Of a DNA stretch of 64,000 bases, positions 25,613-34,783 are shown in pieces. The first letter of the stretch is position 1. Each line of letters opens with the position of its first letter. The notes under the pieces are model-generated. The model worked only from the letters and a program-made list of their open reading frames with translations, ran no database searches and was not told where the DNA came from. Position numbers and translations under genes: made by a program. This DNA comes from Citrobacter freundii. Lineage in GTDB: Bacteria > Bacteroidota > Bacteroidia > Chitinophagales > Chitinophagaceae. The stretch is from positions 1 to 64,000 of the forward strand of contig QFQQ01000002.1 in the NCBI GenBank assembly GCA_003243445.1. The letters are read 5' to 3'.

Positions 25613-28600
25613 ATGCGATTTTTTCCAGTACGCTTGCTGCTTGTTCTGATCATTGCAGGCAGTTATAGCAAATCCTTTGCCCAACAGGAAACAGGTAACG
25701 CAGCCAAAGCCGCAATGAGACAGGCTGCGCATGCTAAACTGATGTCACTTGCGAAAGAAAAAAATTGGGATACCCTGATCACCCGCCCGGATGGATACAT
25801 TGCCAGGCTTACCGGTGTTGATCAGACAGGCGCTCCCATTTATCTCGAAACGCATAATAACATAGTCGCAGCGGCTACTATTGGAACAAATCAACTCTGG
25901 AGCGGCGGCTCACTTGGTTTGACACTCTCCGGTTCCAGTACAGTTGTTTCCGGGAAACTCGCTATCTGGGACGGTGGCAAGGTAAGAAGTACGCACGTTG
26001 AATTGAATAACCGCGTAACGCAGGTGGACAATGCGACAAGCAACAACGATCACGCTACGCACGTTGCCGGCACAATGATCGCAACAGGTGTTAATCCACT
26101 TGCCAAAGGCATGAGCTTTGGCTATACCAATCTCAGAGCTTACGATTTCGATAATGATGACGACGAAATGAAAGATGCAGCACCTAACCTGCTTGTGTCC
26201 AATCACTCTTATGGAACTGTCGCAGGTTGGAACTTTAATTCCGACCAGAACCGATGGGAGTTTTTTGGAAGACCGCTCGCAACTGAAGATTATAAATTCG
26301 GCTATTACTCAAACGACACACGGATCTGGGATTCCATGGCCTACAGGAATCCTAACTACCTTATTGTAAAATCTGCAGGTAACTCAAGAAACCAGAACGG
26401 ACCGGCCGTAGGAGAAAATTACTGGCGCTATAACGAATCCAACGTTATGGTCAATGCGGGTGCAAGGCCGGAGGGGATCAGCAGCAATAACGGCTACGAT
26501 ATCCTTCCAACAAACGCTGTTGCAAAAAACATACTGACCATTGGTGCAGTAAACCCGATCCCCGGTGGTTATACCAACTCAACAGATGTGGTGATGTCAG
26601 CCTTCAGCAGCTGGGGCCCGACTGATGATGGCCGTATTAAACCGGACCTTGTTGCGGATGGTGTAAACCTCTTATCATCGCTTGGCAGTTCCAATAATGC
26701 ATACGGATCATTGAGCGGCACTTCCATGTCGAGCCCAACCATAGCAGGCTCTGCATTACTACTGCAGGAATATTATGCGCAACTGCATTCCAATGCATTT
26801 ATGCGTTCTGCTACATTAAAGGGATTGCTGATCCATACGGCAGACGAAGCAGGCCCAGCTCCCGGTCCGGATTATCAGTTCGGCTGGGGCCTGGCCAATA
26901 TCAAGAAGGCCGCAGAAGTAATTAAAGCCAATAACACCGGGCATCTTATCCAGGAGAATACGCTGACCAATGGTCAGAAATTCACGCTGCCCGTGATCGC
27001 GTCCGGGGATGGTGTGTTACGTGCAACGCTTAGCTGGACGGATCCCGAAGCGACCGTTGAACCCATTGCCACTGCGCTGGATAATCCAACAGTGAAACTG
27101 GTGAATGATCTTGATATCGTTATTAAGAAAGGAGCTACTACTTATCAGCCCTGGACACTCCCCCCCTCTGCACCGGATGCAGCCGCAACAAGAGGAAACA
27201 ATACATTGGACAACGTTGAAAAAATAGAATTGACAGATGTTGTTCCCGGTGATACTTACACCATCGAGATCACGCATAAAGGCACACTGCAAAAGGCACC
27301 GCAGGCTTATTCATTGCTTGTGAGCGGTGTTGGCACCGCATCCTATTGCGCATCTGCTGCATCCTCCTCAGCGGGGGCAAGGATCGATAGTGTATCTTTT
27401 GGTAATATCAGGCAGCGTAATGCCGGTAATTGTACAACCTACACCAGCTACCTGAATCAGACTGGTAACGTTGAACAGGGTCAGACCCTGCCGTTCTTCA
27501 TCCACCTGAACAGCTGCGATGCAGGCACAGCGAATAAGATCGTTAAAGTATTCATCGATGCGAATAATGACGGAGACTTTGATGATGCCGGTGAAAACAT
27601 TGCCACAAGCAGCGCTATCAATGGTGATGGAGATTTCGCAACAACCGTAACGATTCCTTCATCACTGGCTGCAGGCCGCTATACCGTAATGCGTATTGTA
27701 ATGGAGGAAACAAGTACTGCAAGCGACGTTACTCCATGCGGCAGTTATGCACGTGGCGAAACGCAGGATTATCGTTTGCTGATCACCGCTCCTTCAACAG
27801 ATATTGGCGTAACCTCACTTGCAACACCTGATGCTGCCAATTGCGGCGGAGCCGGTCAATACATTTCAACAAAGATCAGAAACTATGGTACCGCATCTAA
27901 AACCAACTTTGCTATATCCGCAGTGGTGAAACAAGGTGCAACGACTGTTGCAACGATCAATGAAACTGTAAAAGAATCAGTGGGTGCACAGTCTGAAGCA
28001 CTTCATACTTTCCAGACGCCGGTATCATTCACTTCCGGACAAAGCTATACGATCACTATCACGACTACGCTTGCGCAGGATCAGAACACAAGCAACAATA
28101 CGGCTACGTTCCCGGTTGTTTCCCGTGCACAGACGGCGGCACCGACTGGCACAGCATCGATCTGTAATAATGTCGCACAACTGATAGTCACTTCAGATGC
28201 ATCGCGTGCACCGTATAACTGGTATTCATCCGCAACAGCGCCAACTCCGCTGGCTACAGGAACAATTGCAACCACGACGACGCAACAGTCTAGTTATTTC
28301 TTAAGCAGTGGGGAAGTTGGCAAACTCGGTCCTGCAAACAAAATGGTATTCACACAGGGAGAATATTTATCGGGTTCAGGAAGCGGAAATAAGTTCACCG
28401 TTACCACTCCGTTCACGCTGAAGACAGCACGCTTATATATCAAATCAGGAGGAAAGCTGACGTTTGAATTGAGACGCATTGCGTCTGAATCAGCGACAGG
28501 TTATTCGTACTATGTACCGGCGGTATCATCAACCGTGGTGGATGTATACGATACCTCACCAACAACGGATCCGACGGGCAACGACCCATCCGATGAAGGT

Positions 28601-29353
28601 GCTGTTTATGCGCTGAACATCAATTTCCCGGAAGCGGGTGATTACTACCTTGCCGTATTGCCAAGCGGAGGCGCATCTATTTTCCGTAATATCAATATAC
28701 CCACCACTTCATATCCATACACCATCCCCGGAGTGGTATCCATTACAAGAGCAAGTGCAAATACCACCAATGATCCTGAAGCCGGATTGAAACTTTATAA
28801 TTACTATTATGATATGCAGGTTGAAATGGCAACCTGTCCATCACCAAGGGCAGAGATCGTTGCAACGACCAATCCTGTTCCCGTGATCTCAGCAAATGGC
28901 AATGTACTCACCAGCTCCATCGCAACAGGTAATCAATGGTACCTGGACGGATCAACCATTCCAGGTGCAACAGCTAACACATATACGGCGACGGCGAATG
29001 GTGTATATACAGTGGTGGTAACTGCCAATAACTGTTCAAGTACATCCAACAGCATTACGGTCACTACCACAGCAGTGCCCAATGTTGATCCCGCAGAGAT
29101 CGGTATGAAAGTAATGCCAAACCCTGCCCCCGGCGGAAGATTCACCTTGCAGATGCAAACGATCACGCGTAGCGATCTTGACATCAAACTCGTGAATGTG
29201 GCGGGACAGCAGGTATATAAAACACGGATACCCGGCTTCTCCGGCAGTCTTACAAAACAGATCGATCCGGGCAAGCTGGCACCGGGAGTTTATTATTTGC
29301 AGGTAATACATGATAAGAAGTCTTATATTAAGAAGATCGTAGTGCTGGAGTAG
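25613..29353 (+). CDS. Large secreted subtilisin-like protease with GEVED domain and T9SS tail
   Basis: A 1246-aa S8 protease. Signal peptide residues 1-24 (SKSFAQQ) from ATG 25613; the 15-codon extension to 25568 is rejected. The triad is Asp 120 (IWDGGKV), His 150 (DHATHVAG) and Ser 371 (SGTSMSSP), with SAGNSRNQ near 254-261 carrying the oxyanion Asn. Next come a jelly-roll P-domain-like part (about 450-580), a GEVED domain (VFIDANNDGDFDDAGE ... TPCGSYARGETQDYRL, about 640-740), a CARDB-like stretch and an Ig-like part. The tail VMPNPAPGGRFTLQ ... VYYLQV is a T9SS type A sorting domain. It is only distantly similar to the 1791-aa enzyme. The stop is TAG; a hairpin of element N1-3 follows. 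Confidence 0.92.
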   Translation: MRFFPVRLLLVLIIAGSYSKSFAQQETGNAAKAAMRQAAHAKLMSLAKEKNWDTLITRPDGYIARLTGVDQTGAPIYLETHNNIVAAATIGTNQLWSGGSLGLTLSGSSTVVSGKLAIWDGGKVRSTHVELNNRVTQVDNATSNNDHATHVAGTMIATGVNPLAKGMSFGYTNLRAYDFDNDDDEMKDAAPNLLVSNHSYGTVAGWNFNSDQNRWEFFGRPLATEDYKFGYYSNDTRIWDSMAYRNPNYLIVKSAGNSRNQNGPAVGENYWRYNESNVMVNAGARPEGISSNNGYDILPTNAVAKNILTIGAVNPIPGGYTNSTDVVMSAFSSWGPTDDGRIKPDLVADGVNLLSSLGSSNNAYGSLSGTSMSSPTIAGSALLLQEYYAQLHSNAFMRSATLKGLLIHTADEAGPAPGPDYQFGWGLANIKKAAEVIKANNTGHLIQENTLTNGQKFTLPVIASGDGVLRATLSWTDPEATVEPIATALDNPTVKLVNDLDIVIKKGATTYQPWTLPPSAPDAAATRGNNTLDNVEKIELTDVVPGDTYTIEITHKGTLQKAPQAYSLLVSGVGTASYCASAASSSAGARIDSVSFGNIRQRNAGNCTTYTSYLNQTGNVEQGQTLPFFIHLNSCDAGTANKIVKVFIDANNDGDFDDAGENIATSSAINGDGDFATTVTIPSSLAAGRYTVMRIVMEETSTASDVTPCGSYARGETQDYRLLITAPSTDIGVTSLATPDAANCGGAGQYISTKIRNYGTASKTNFAISAVVKQGATTVATINETVKESVGAQSEALHTFQTPVSFTSGQSYTITITTTLAQDQNTSNNTATFPVVSRAQTAAPTGTASICNNVAQLIVTSDASRAPYNWYSSATAPTPLATGTIATTTTQQSSYFLSSGEVGKLGPANKMVFTQGEYLSGSGSGNKFTVTTPFTLKTARLYIKSGGKLTFELRRIASESATGYSYYVPAVSSTVVDVYDTSPTTDPTGNDPSDEGAVYALNINFPEAGDYYLAVLPSGGASIFRNINIPTTSYPYTIPGVVSITRASANTTNDPEAGLKLYNYYYDMQVEMATCPSPRAEIVATTNPVPVISANGNVLTSSIATGNQWYLDGSTIPGATANTYTATANGVYTVVVTANNCSSTSNSITVTTTAVPNVDPAEIGMKVMPNPAPGGRFTLQMQTITRSDLDIKLVNVAGQQVYKTRIPGFSGSLTKQIDPGKLAPGVYYLQVIHDKKSYIKKIVVLE

Positions 29354-29356
29354 AAA

Positions 29357-29451
29357 GAAGTTCCAGGGGTTCCAGAAGTTTCAAGGGTTCCAGAAGTTTC
29401 AAGGGTTCCAGAGGTTAGCGTGCTAACTTCTGGAACCCTTGAAACTTTTTT
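29357..29451. repeat. Nonamer palindromic element N1-3, also a terminator
   Basis: It starts 4 bp after the protease stop. The core is a 26-bp hairpin (29394-29419 against 29422-29447) with one mismatch and a 2-nt loop, followed by a T run to 29451, so it should terminate transcription. The GTTTCAAGG variant unit occurs in both arms. Confidence 0.88.
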
Positions 29452-29470
29452 AGAAGTTGTCACAAACAAA

Positions 29471-29495
29471 AGGGCTCCGGAAATTCCGGAGCCCT
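29471..29495. terminator. Bidirectional terminator
   Basis: A perfect 12-bp stem AGGGCTCCGGAA / TTCCGGAGCCCT with one central base. On the minus strand it is followed by TTTTGTTTGT, serving the convergent gene 29528-29839. Confidence 0.75.
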
Positions 29496-29527
29496 CGTCT
29501 TTTGAACCGTCCAAGCTCAATATGTTG

Positions 29528-29839
29528 TTACTGCTGTAATACTACTTCACCGATGTCTACCGGTTGATCTTTTACTTCGACGTTGTCAAATGTAACGTCC
29601 TTGTAAGGGTCCTTTGCATCAACGATCACTTTATAGGTACCGCCTTTTACTGCCAGTGAAAACGTACCGGAGGTAACCGTACCTTTTGCTGAATCGGAGC
29701 CAGAGATCGCCCAAACGGCTTCTGCTCCATCAGCAGGTGTCACTTTACCAGTGATTGTGCCTTGTTGAGGCTCAGTAAATGCAAGAACGCCTGCAGCAAC
29801 GGCTGCTATAATTCCACATGATAGAATACTTCTTTTCAT
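29528..29839 (-). CDS. Small secreted beta-sandwich protein
   Basis: A 103-aa protein with a signal peptide (MKRSILSCGIIAAVAAGVLAF, cleavage after FTEP or nearby). The mature 80 residues form one carboxypeptidase-regulatory-like domain: GTITGKVTPADGAEAVWAISG, then SGTFSLAVKGGTYKVIVDA and DVTFDNVEVKDQPVDIG, a strand pattern typical of that fold. It has no cysteine in the mature part and no catalytic motif. The domain is the same type as in the 153-aa protein at 25073, but the sequences differ. Its role is unknown. A near-consensus -7 box (TAAATTTC on the minus strand) lies about 29 bp upstream. Confidence 0.7.
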   Translation of the reverse strand: MKRSILSCGIIAAVAAGVLAFTEPQQGTITGKVTPADGAEAVWAISGSDSAKGTVTSGTFSLAVKGGTYKVIVDAKDPYKDVTFDNVEVKDQPVDIGEVVLQQ

Positions 29840-30005
29840 GATGATTCGATTTTAGGTTATAAAAAGAAATTTACTCTTCTGTGGTTTTCCGTATGTTAAA
29901 ATCTGTGTAGAGAATTTCAACTACTATGCCAAACAGATAGTATTGTGGATAAGTAGAGAAAAGACCGGCGGCGAGTGTGTTGCGTTACATGTGCAAGAGA
30001 GAAAT

Positions 30006-30327
30006 GACCGCGGACCACAGACCGCAGACCGCGGACGATCTTTATAACTGTAGTTAACTTTTACATCGGTATAGTTAAGAGGAAATACCTAACTGCATCC
30101 CGAAATATTGTGTGATTACACTCTTCGTTTACATAAATGAAGGCATCAACATAATCCAAACTTCTCGTGAATACTCGCCGGTAGTATGCGATCGGCGGCC
30201 GGCAGTCATCTCCCACCAATGCATGTATCCAACATAATCGTAACCTTCTCATGAATACTCGTCCGCGGTCCGCGGTCAGCGGTCGGCGGTCTGTCATCAG
30301 CGGTCGGCAGTCCTTCATCTGCGGTCC
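30006..30327. repeat. Heptad palindromic element H2-2 (GACCGCG units) in the 518-bp gap
   Basis: The left arm 30006-30040 (GACCGCG, GACCACA, GACCGCA) pairs with a longer right arm 30261-30327 (CCGCGGT, CAGCGGT, CGGCGGT units); a partial extra arm is at 30188-30211. The loop carries a tandem duplication: CAACATAATC...CTTCTCGTGAATACTCG at 30147-30179 recurs at 30230-30262 about 83 bp on. No gene is seen between 29840 and 30357. Confidence 0.8.
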
Positions 30328-30357
30328 TTTTCGTATCTTACTTCAAATTGATCCACA

Positions 30358-31074
30358 ATGGCTGTTCAACCCTGGCGAACAGGTAAGGTCATCCGCATTG
30401 AGCAGGAAACCTATAATACCCGCCGCTATTGGATAGAAGTGCCGGAACTGCAAAGTTTTGAATTCACACCCGGGCAGTTCGTAACGCTTGACTTGCCTAT
30501 CCACGAAAAGCCGGCTAAACGCTGGCGCAGTTATTCCATCGCGAGCTGGCCCGATGGAACAAATGTGTTTGAACTGGTGATCGTGCTGCTCGATGGCGGC
30601 GCCGGTACCACCTACCTTTTCAATGAGATCAACGTCGGATCAGAACTGATCCTGCGGGGACCACAGGGCGTCTTCACCCTGCATGAAGAACAACTCAACA
30701 AAAACCTGTTCCTGATCTGTACCGGCACCGGAATAGCGCCTTTTCGAAGCATGGTACATCATATCTACAGGAATAATATTCCACACAAGGATATTTATAT
30801 CATTTTCGGCGTCCGCACTAAAAACGACCTTTTGTATCATGACGAAATGAATACACTGGAGCTGGACCACTTTCATTACATCCCCACATTATCGAGACAG
30901 GAATGGGAGGGTAAGACGGGCTATGTGCACAGCATTTACGAAGAACATTGTAACGGAAAACCTGACGCAGCTTTTCTGTTATGCGGATGGAAAAATATGA
31001 TCGATGAAGCAAAGCAACGGATCGTTGCAATGGGGTATGATAAGAGGGATATTCATCAGGAGTTGTACGGGTGA
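30358..31074 (+). CDS. FAD-dependent ferredoxin/flavodoxin NAD(P)H oxidoreductase
   Basis: A 238-aa ferredoxin-NADP reductase-type protein. The N-terminal FAD domain shows RRYWIEV, the FAD-binding RSYSIAS (RxYS motif, about residue 59) and GGAGTTYLF for the pyrophosphate. The NAD(P) domain has the ribose/pyrophosphate loop ICTGTGIAPFRSM and ends with a terminal aromatic region (HQELYG). It moves electrons between NAD(P)H and a small redox protein or oxygenase; there is no iron-sulfur domain, so a separate partner is needed and is not nearby. The stop is followed at once by the AAAAGTA-word element. Confidence 0.88.
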   Translation: MAVQPWRTGKVIRIEQETYNTRRYWIEVPELQSFEFTPGQFVTLDLPIHEKPAKRWRSYSIASWPDGTNVFELVIVLLDGGAGTTYLFNEINVGSELILRGPQGVFTLHEEQLNKNLFLICTGTGIAPFRSMVHHIYRNNIPHKDIYIIFGVRTKNDLLYHDEMNTLELDHFHYIPTLSRQEWEGKTGYVHSIYEEHCNGKPDAAFLLCGWKNMIDEAKQRIVAMGYDKRDIHQELYG

Positions 31075-31079
31075 GAATT

Positions 31080-31161
31080 AAAAAGTCAAAAGTAAAAAGT
31101 AAAAAACCTTCATAGCATTGTATATTTTGATGCTATGAAGGTTTTTACTTTTTACCTTTTA
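31080..31161. repeat. AAAAGTA-word palindrome H3-1, bidirectional terminator
   Basis: Heptads AAAAGTC/AAAAGTA (31080-31106) are followed by CCTTCATAGCAT (31107-31118), a loop, ATGCTATGAAGG (31130-31141) and the complementary TTTTTACT heptads to 31161. It separates convergent genes and has A-rich and T-rich flanks, so it can terminate both. Confidence 0.85.
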
Positions 31162-31162
31162 A

Positions 31163-32635
31163 TTAGTTCTCCATCGCTGTCAGCACGAGATTTTTAATCT
31201 CGCTGATCGCGATCCTGGTTTGTTCCATGCTGTCCCTGTAACGAACGGTTACGGTATTATCTTCTTTTGTCTGATGATCGACAGTTACACAGAAGGGAGT
31301 TCCCAGTGCGTCCATGCGGCGGTAGCGTTTTCCGATAGAATCTTTTTCTTCGTAGAAACTGCGGAAGTGAGGGCGGCATTCGTCCATAATGCTTTTGGCG
31401 ATTTCCGGCAAACCATCTTTCTTGGTCAGCGGAAGAACAGCGAGTTTGATAGGCGCAAGCTTCGCCGGGAATTTAAGAACAACACGGCTATCGGGTTTTT
31501 CAGGTGTTCCCAGGTCTTGCTCCTCGTAAGCTTGACTCATTACCAATAAGAACATACGATCCAGACCAATTGACGTCTCTATCACATAAGGAATATAATT
31601 GCCATAAGGCTTTCCGGTCGAGTCGTCAATATCGTTATCGAAGTACTGCATCTTCTTTTTGCTATACTCCTGGTGTTGTGTAAGATCAAAATCACCACGT
31701 GAGTGAATACCTTCAACTTCCTTGAATCCGATAGGGAAATTAAATTCGATATCACAGGCTTCTTTTGCGTAATGTGCAAGCTTCACGTGATCATGATAAC
31801 GATAGTTGTCCGGAGATATACCCAGGCTCAGGTGCCATTCCAGTCTTTTTTCTTTCCAGTACTTATACCACTCACCTTCTGTGCCGGGGCGGACAAAAAA
31901 CTGCATTTCCATTTGTTCAAATTCGCGCATGCGGAATATGAATTGCCTTGCTACAATTTCATTACGAAATGCTTTACCAATCTGCGCAATCCCGAAAGGC
32001 ACTTTCATCCTGCCTGTTTTTTGCACGTTCAGGAAGTTAACAAAGATCCCCTGCGCTGTTTCCGGGCGGAGATATACGGTGTTATCCTCTCCCTCTTCCG
32101 CTGCAACTGCACCGAATTCTGTTGCAAACATCAGGTTGAACTGGCGGATATCCGTCCAGTTGGCTGTGCCGCTTGTATAGCAGGTAATATTATGACGGAT
32201 GATAAGTTCTTTTAATCCGGCAAAATCATCTTTTGCCAGCAAGCGTTCCATTTCGTCCAGCAATGCGCGGGCCTCATCGATGCGGCCATCTCTCTCCATC
32301 AGCTCGGCGTGCGCTTCGATGAGATGGTCTACACGGTAACGTTTTTTGCTATCCTTGTTATCGATCATCGGATCGTTGAAATTATCAACGTGGCCGCTTG
32401 CCTTCCAGGTGGTCGGGTGCATAAAGATCGCCGCATCGATGCCTACGATATTGTCGTGCATCTGCGTCATACTTTTCCACCAGTAATCGCGGATATTCTT
32501 TTTTAACTCGCTACCCATCTGGCCGTAATCATAAACGGCTTGCAGACCATCATATATTTCGCTGCTCGGAAAAATGAACCCGTACTCTTTACAATGCGAT
32601 ATGATCGCCTGGAATTTATTCGAATCGTTTGCCAT
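31163..32635 (-). CDS. glyS: Glycyl-tRNA synthetase (alpha2, eukaryote-like type)
   Basis: A 490-aa class II aminoacyl-tRNA synthetase that charges tRNA-Gly. It is the single-chain dimeric form used by Bacteroidota and eukaryotes rather than the GlyQ/GlyS tetramer. Motif 2 is FRNEIVARQFIFRMREFEQMEMQ, motif 3 is ETSIGLDRMFL, and the C-terminal anticodon-binding domain (about 375-490) shows the PIKLAVLPL start. ATG 32635 begins with the typical MANDSNKFQAIISHCKEYGFI. A promoter lies at 32700, and the leader carries a GC-rich hairpin. No T-box signature is seen. No neighbour suggests an operon. Confidence 0.96.
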   Translation of the reverse strand: MANDSNKFQAIISHCKEYGFIFPSSEIYDGLQAVYDYGQMGSELKKNIRDYWWKSMTQMHDNIVGIDAAIFMHPTTWKASGHVDNFNDPMIDNKDSKKRYRVDHLIEAHAELMERDGRIDEARALLDEMERLLAKDDFAGLKELIIRHNITCYTSGTANWTDIRQFNLMFATEFGAVAAEEGEDNTVYLRPETAQGIFVNFLNVQKTGRMKVPFGIAQIGKAFRNEIVARQFIFRMREFEQMEMQFFVRPGTEGEWYKYWKEKRLEWHLSLGISPDNYRYHDHVKLAHYAKEACDIEFNFPIGFKEVEGIHSRGDFDLTQHQEYSKKKMQYFDNDIDDSTGKPYGNYIPYVIETSIGLDRMFLLVMSQAYEEQDLGTPEKPDSRVVLKFPAKLAPIKLAVLPLTKKDGLPEIAKSIMDECRPHFRSFYEEKDSIGKRYRRMDALGTPFCVTVDHQTKEDNTVTVRYRDSMEQTRIAISEIKNLVLTAMEN

Positions 32636-32667
32636 AATCTTATAATGACGCTGCTTTAACGTGATAC

Positions 32668-32698
32668 GGCCTTCGGCCGCCGAAGCCCGGCGTAGGCG
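32668..32698 (-). other. GC-rich hairpin in the glyS leader
   Basis: On the minus strand GGCTTCGG pairs with CCGAAGGCC across a short loop in a CGCC-rich tract. Dispersed CCGAAG/CTTCGG palindromes are common in Bacteroidota. It lies at the start of the predicted glyS leader, so it could affect its mRNA. Confidence 0.45.
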
Positions 32699-32699
32699 G

Positions 32700-32707
32700 C
32701 AAAAATA
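32700..32707 (-). promoter_or_regulatory. Promoter -7 box of glyS
   Basis: Minus-strand TATTTTTG matches TAnnTTTG exactly; leader about 55-60 nt. Confidence 0.55.
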
Positions 32708-32872
32708 AGCTAAGAGGGGGAAAGGGGAAAAAGAGGGATAAAGGAATATTGGAGGTTTTTAATGAACTCAACTTGCTGGCGAAGCATTAAACTGATGAGA
32801 TGAAAGACTTTTTGACTGAGGGGCCAGATCAGCCATCGAACTACTTAAAGTCAGACCCGGTCAGTAAACCAG

Positions 32873-33844
32873 TCACGGATTGGCGCCGGTATCGACATTG
32901 CTTTTTTGGGTTTCGCAGTCGGCTGCGGCTTGCTGGATATCTTTTTCGGACTGCACTTCCACCTGTTCAACCCAAACCGCGTAGTTATTCGGGTAGATCT
33001 TCGATCCGGATTCAACAGCATAGGCGCGGGTAAAGGCTGCCCCAAAGTACAGGATAGCGGCAGAATAATATACCCACAATAACACGATAATGATCGAGCC
33101 GGCTGCCCCGTAGGCGGAAGACATTTTGCTCGTGCCCAGGTAATACGCTATCAGAAAGCGGCCGATCATGAATAGTGCTGCCGTTGTGAATGCTCCGGCA
33201 CGCACATGCTTCCACTGGATCCGCGCGTCGGGTAATACTTTAAAGATGAGCCCGAACAGGAAAGAAGTGATCCCAAACGTAAGCAGCATATTCATCACAT
33301 ACACGATCACCACTTCGGTCTGCGGGAAAGCCTGCGTCAACCGGTCTATCAGCAGATCCAGTACGCCATTCACGATCAGTGAGACCAGTAAAAGAAAACC
33401 AAGCGTGACAATAATGGAAAATGAAAGTAAGCGGTTGATGACCATTTTCAGCAAACCCTTGCCCTTCTTGGGTTTCGCCTTCAGGTGCCAGATCTCGTTG
33501 ATCGAATCCTGGATCTCGCCAAACACACTGGTTGCACCGACCACCAACGTGATAATACCGACCACCGTGGCAAAACCGCTGTCTGTTGAAAGCGCTGCAT
33601 TCCGGATCGTTTCCTGGATCTGCAAAGCGGCATCCGGGCCAACAAATGACGCGATCTGCTTATATACCGTCCCCCTCACCGCATCCGCTCCCCAAAAAAT
33701 ATCACTCACCCAGATAATAATGATCAACAGACCCGGCAGCGAAAACACCGTATAATACGCCAGCGCCGCACTTAATTTCAACACCTTGTTGCTGAAAAAA
33801 TCGGAAAATGCCATTTTGATGCTATTCCAGACTCGTTTTGCCAT
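32873..33844 (-). CDS. YihY/BrkB family inner-membrane protein
   Basis: A 323-aa polytopic membrane protein of the YihY (BrkB, formerly called RNase BN) family. Six hydrophobic segments are visible, starting with SAALAYYTVFSLPGLLIIIIW, and the family features ATSVFGEIQDSINEIWHLK and SSAYGAAGSIIIVLLWVYYSA are clear. An extra charged C-terminal tail (EVQSEKDIQQAAADCETQ) extends into the cytoplasm. Members are linked to export or envelope processes, but the molecular role is not established. A near-consensus -7 box (CATCTTTG, 33870-33877) precedes it. The heptad element H1-3 begins directly upstream. Confidence 0.88.
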   Translation of the reverse strand: MAKRVWNSIKMAFSDFFSNKVLKLSAALAYYTVFSLPGLLIIIIWVSDIFWGADAVRGTVYKQIASFVGPDAALQIQETIRNAALSTDSGFATVVGIITLVVGATSVFGEIQDSINEIWHLKAKPKKGKGLLKMVINRLLSFSIIVTLGFLLLVSLIVNGVLDLLIDRLTQAFPQTEVVIVYVMNMLLTFGITSFLFGLIFKVLPDARIQWKHVRAGAFTTAALFMIGRFLIAYYLGTSKMSSAYGAAGSIIIVLLWVYYSAAILYFGAAFTRAYAVESGSKIYPNNYAVWVEQVEVQSEKDIQQAAADCETQKSNVDTGANP

Positions 33845-33880
33845 GGAAAGAGAAGAAAAAAAATAATGCCAAAGATGGAT

Positions 33881-34020
33881 GTTCGTTGATCGATGGTCGA
33901 TGGTCGAATCTTCTTTCGAATGGATTTTCCTTAATCGGTTAGCTATCTGTCAGAGCCTTCTAACAAATAACAAAGGCTGCTGCGATACACGAGCCGACCA
34001 TCGAACATCCAACATCGAAC
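33881..34020. repeat. Heptad palindromic element H1-3
   Basis: Left arm 33881-33909 (GTTCGTTGATCGATGG, CGATGGTCG) and right arm 33994-34020 (CCGACCATCG, ending CATCGAAC), loop about 84 bp. The right end abuts the TAG stop of the mazG-like gene (34021-34023). Confidence 0.85.
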
Positions 34021-34344
34021 CTACAACTTCGTATTCTCCTTATGCCTCCTCCCATCCCTCCCCGTCTTCTTTTCCATATTCTTCTCCCAGGCTTTTTCAA
34101 GATCCACGCCGGTTTGATTGGCGAGGCAGATGAGCACCCAAAGAACATCGGCCATTTCATCGCCGAGGTCGCGGTTCTTGTCGGATTCCTTGAACGACTG
34201 ATCGCCGTACTGACGGGCCATCAGACGCGCCAGCTCACCAACTTCTTCTGTAAGGATCGCCATATTGGTCAGTTCACTGAAGTAACGGACACCAATGGTT
34301 TTTATCCAATGATCAACGTCGAGTTGCGCTTGCTGTATAGTCAT
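34021..34344 (-). CDS. MazG-like nucleotide pyrophosphohydrolase
   Basis: A 107-aa single-domain all-alpha NTP pyrophosphohydrolase. The metal-binding ExxE...ExxD pattern is visible in LTEEVGELARLMAR and LGDEMADVLWVLICLANQTG. Such enzymes hydrolyse non-canonical or excess nucleoside triphosphates to the monophosphate and pyrophosphate, a housecleaning function. ATG 34344 is preferred to 34371, giving the typical MTIQQAQLDVDHWIKTIG start. The C-terminus is Lys/Arg-rich (KKTGRDGRRHKENTKL). The stop is TAG, immediately followed by the heptad element. Confidence 0.87.
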   Translation of the reverse strand: MTIQQAQLDVDHWIKTIGVRYFSELTNMAILTEEVGELARLMARQYGDQSFKESDKNRDLGDEMADVLWVLICLANQTGVDLEKAWEKNMEKKTGRDGRRHKENTKL

Positions 34345-34446
34345 AACAAAATTTTTAGAAGTCTTTTGCAATATAGCATGATTCTTGCCGTTTTACCCAC
34401 CCCTTACCATTGCTTGCTGCTAACTCTAACCCCAAAAAACATCGCT

Positions 34447-34782
34447 ATGCTAACCCTATTACGGCGTTTATTACCGCTGATGGCTTTGATGCTTTCAACG
34501 CTGATGATGGAAGCACAACCAAACTTTACCGCAGCAGCAGAAACAAACAAACCAGCAAAGCCTTATCGCATTCAAACATCCGGCAAACAGATCACGATCA
34601 AAAGCACCAAAGATATCAGGAATGTGATGGTATGGTCAGCTGGCGGAAACCGGATCGTTGAACAGAAGGACATCAATGCTGATAGCTATACCTTCAGATT
34701 GACGGTGAATGAAAAGATCTTGTTCATCAGAATACAACTTACGGATGGCAAGGTATATTCAGAACGTCTTGGCATACGCTAA
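34447..34782 (+). CDS. Small secreted protein resembling a stand-alone T9SS sorting domain
   Basis: A 111-aa exported protein from ATG 34447 with the signal peptide MLTLLRRLLPLMALMLSTLMMEA. The mature part (IQTSGKQITIKSTKDIRN, VMVWSAGGNRIVEQ, YTFRLTVNEKILFIRIQLTDGKVYSERLGIR in short overlapping blocks) follows the strand pattern of the T9SS type A C-terminal domain but lacks the usual YPNP start and has no cargo. It could be a decayed cargo gene or a small envelope protein using the same fold. The frame is open 405 nt upstream, but that part is antisense to the mazG-like gene. Element N3-2 starts at its stop codon. Confidence 0.65.
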   Translation: MLTLLRRLLPLMALMLSTLMMEAQPNFTAAAETNKPAKPYRIQTSGKQITIKSTKDIRNVMVWSAGGNRIVEQKDINADSYTFRLTVNEKILFIRIQLTDGKVYSERLGIR

Positions 34783-34783
34783 T

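Noticed and set aside
32636..32710. T-box riboswitch before glyS
   Set aside because: The leader is about 57 nt with a simple GC-rich hairpin; no T-box bulge or antiterminator is seen, and the class is mainly from Gram-positive bacteria.
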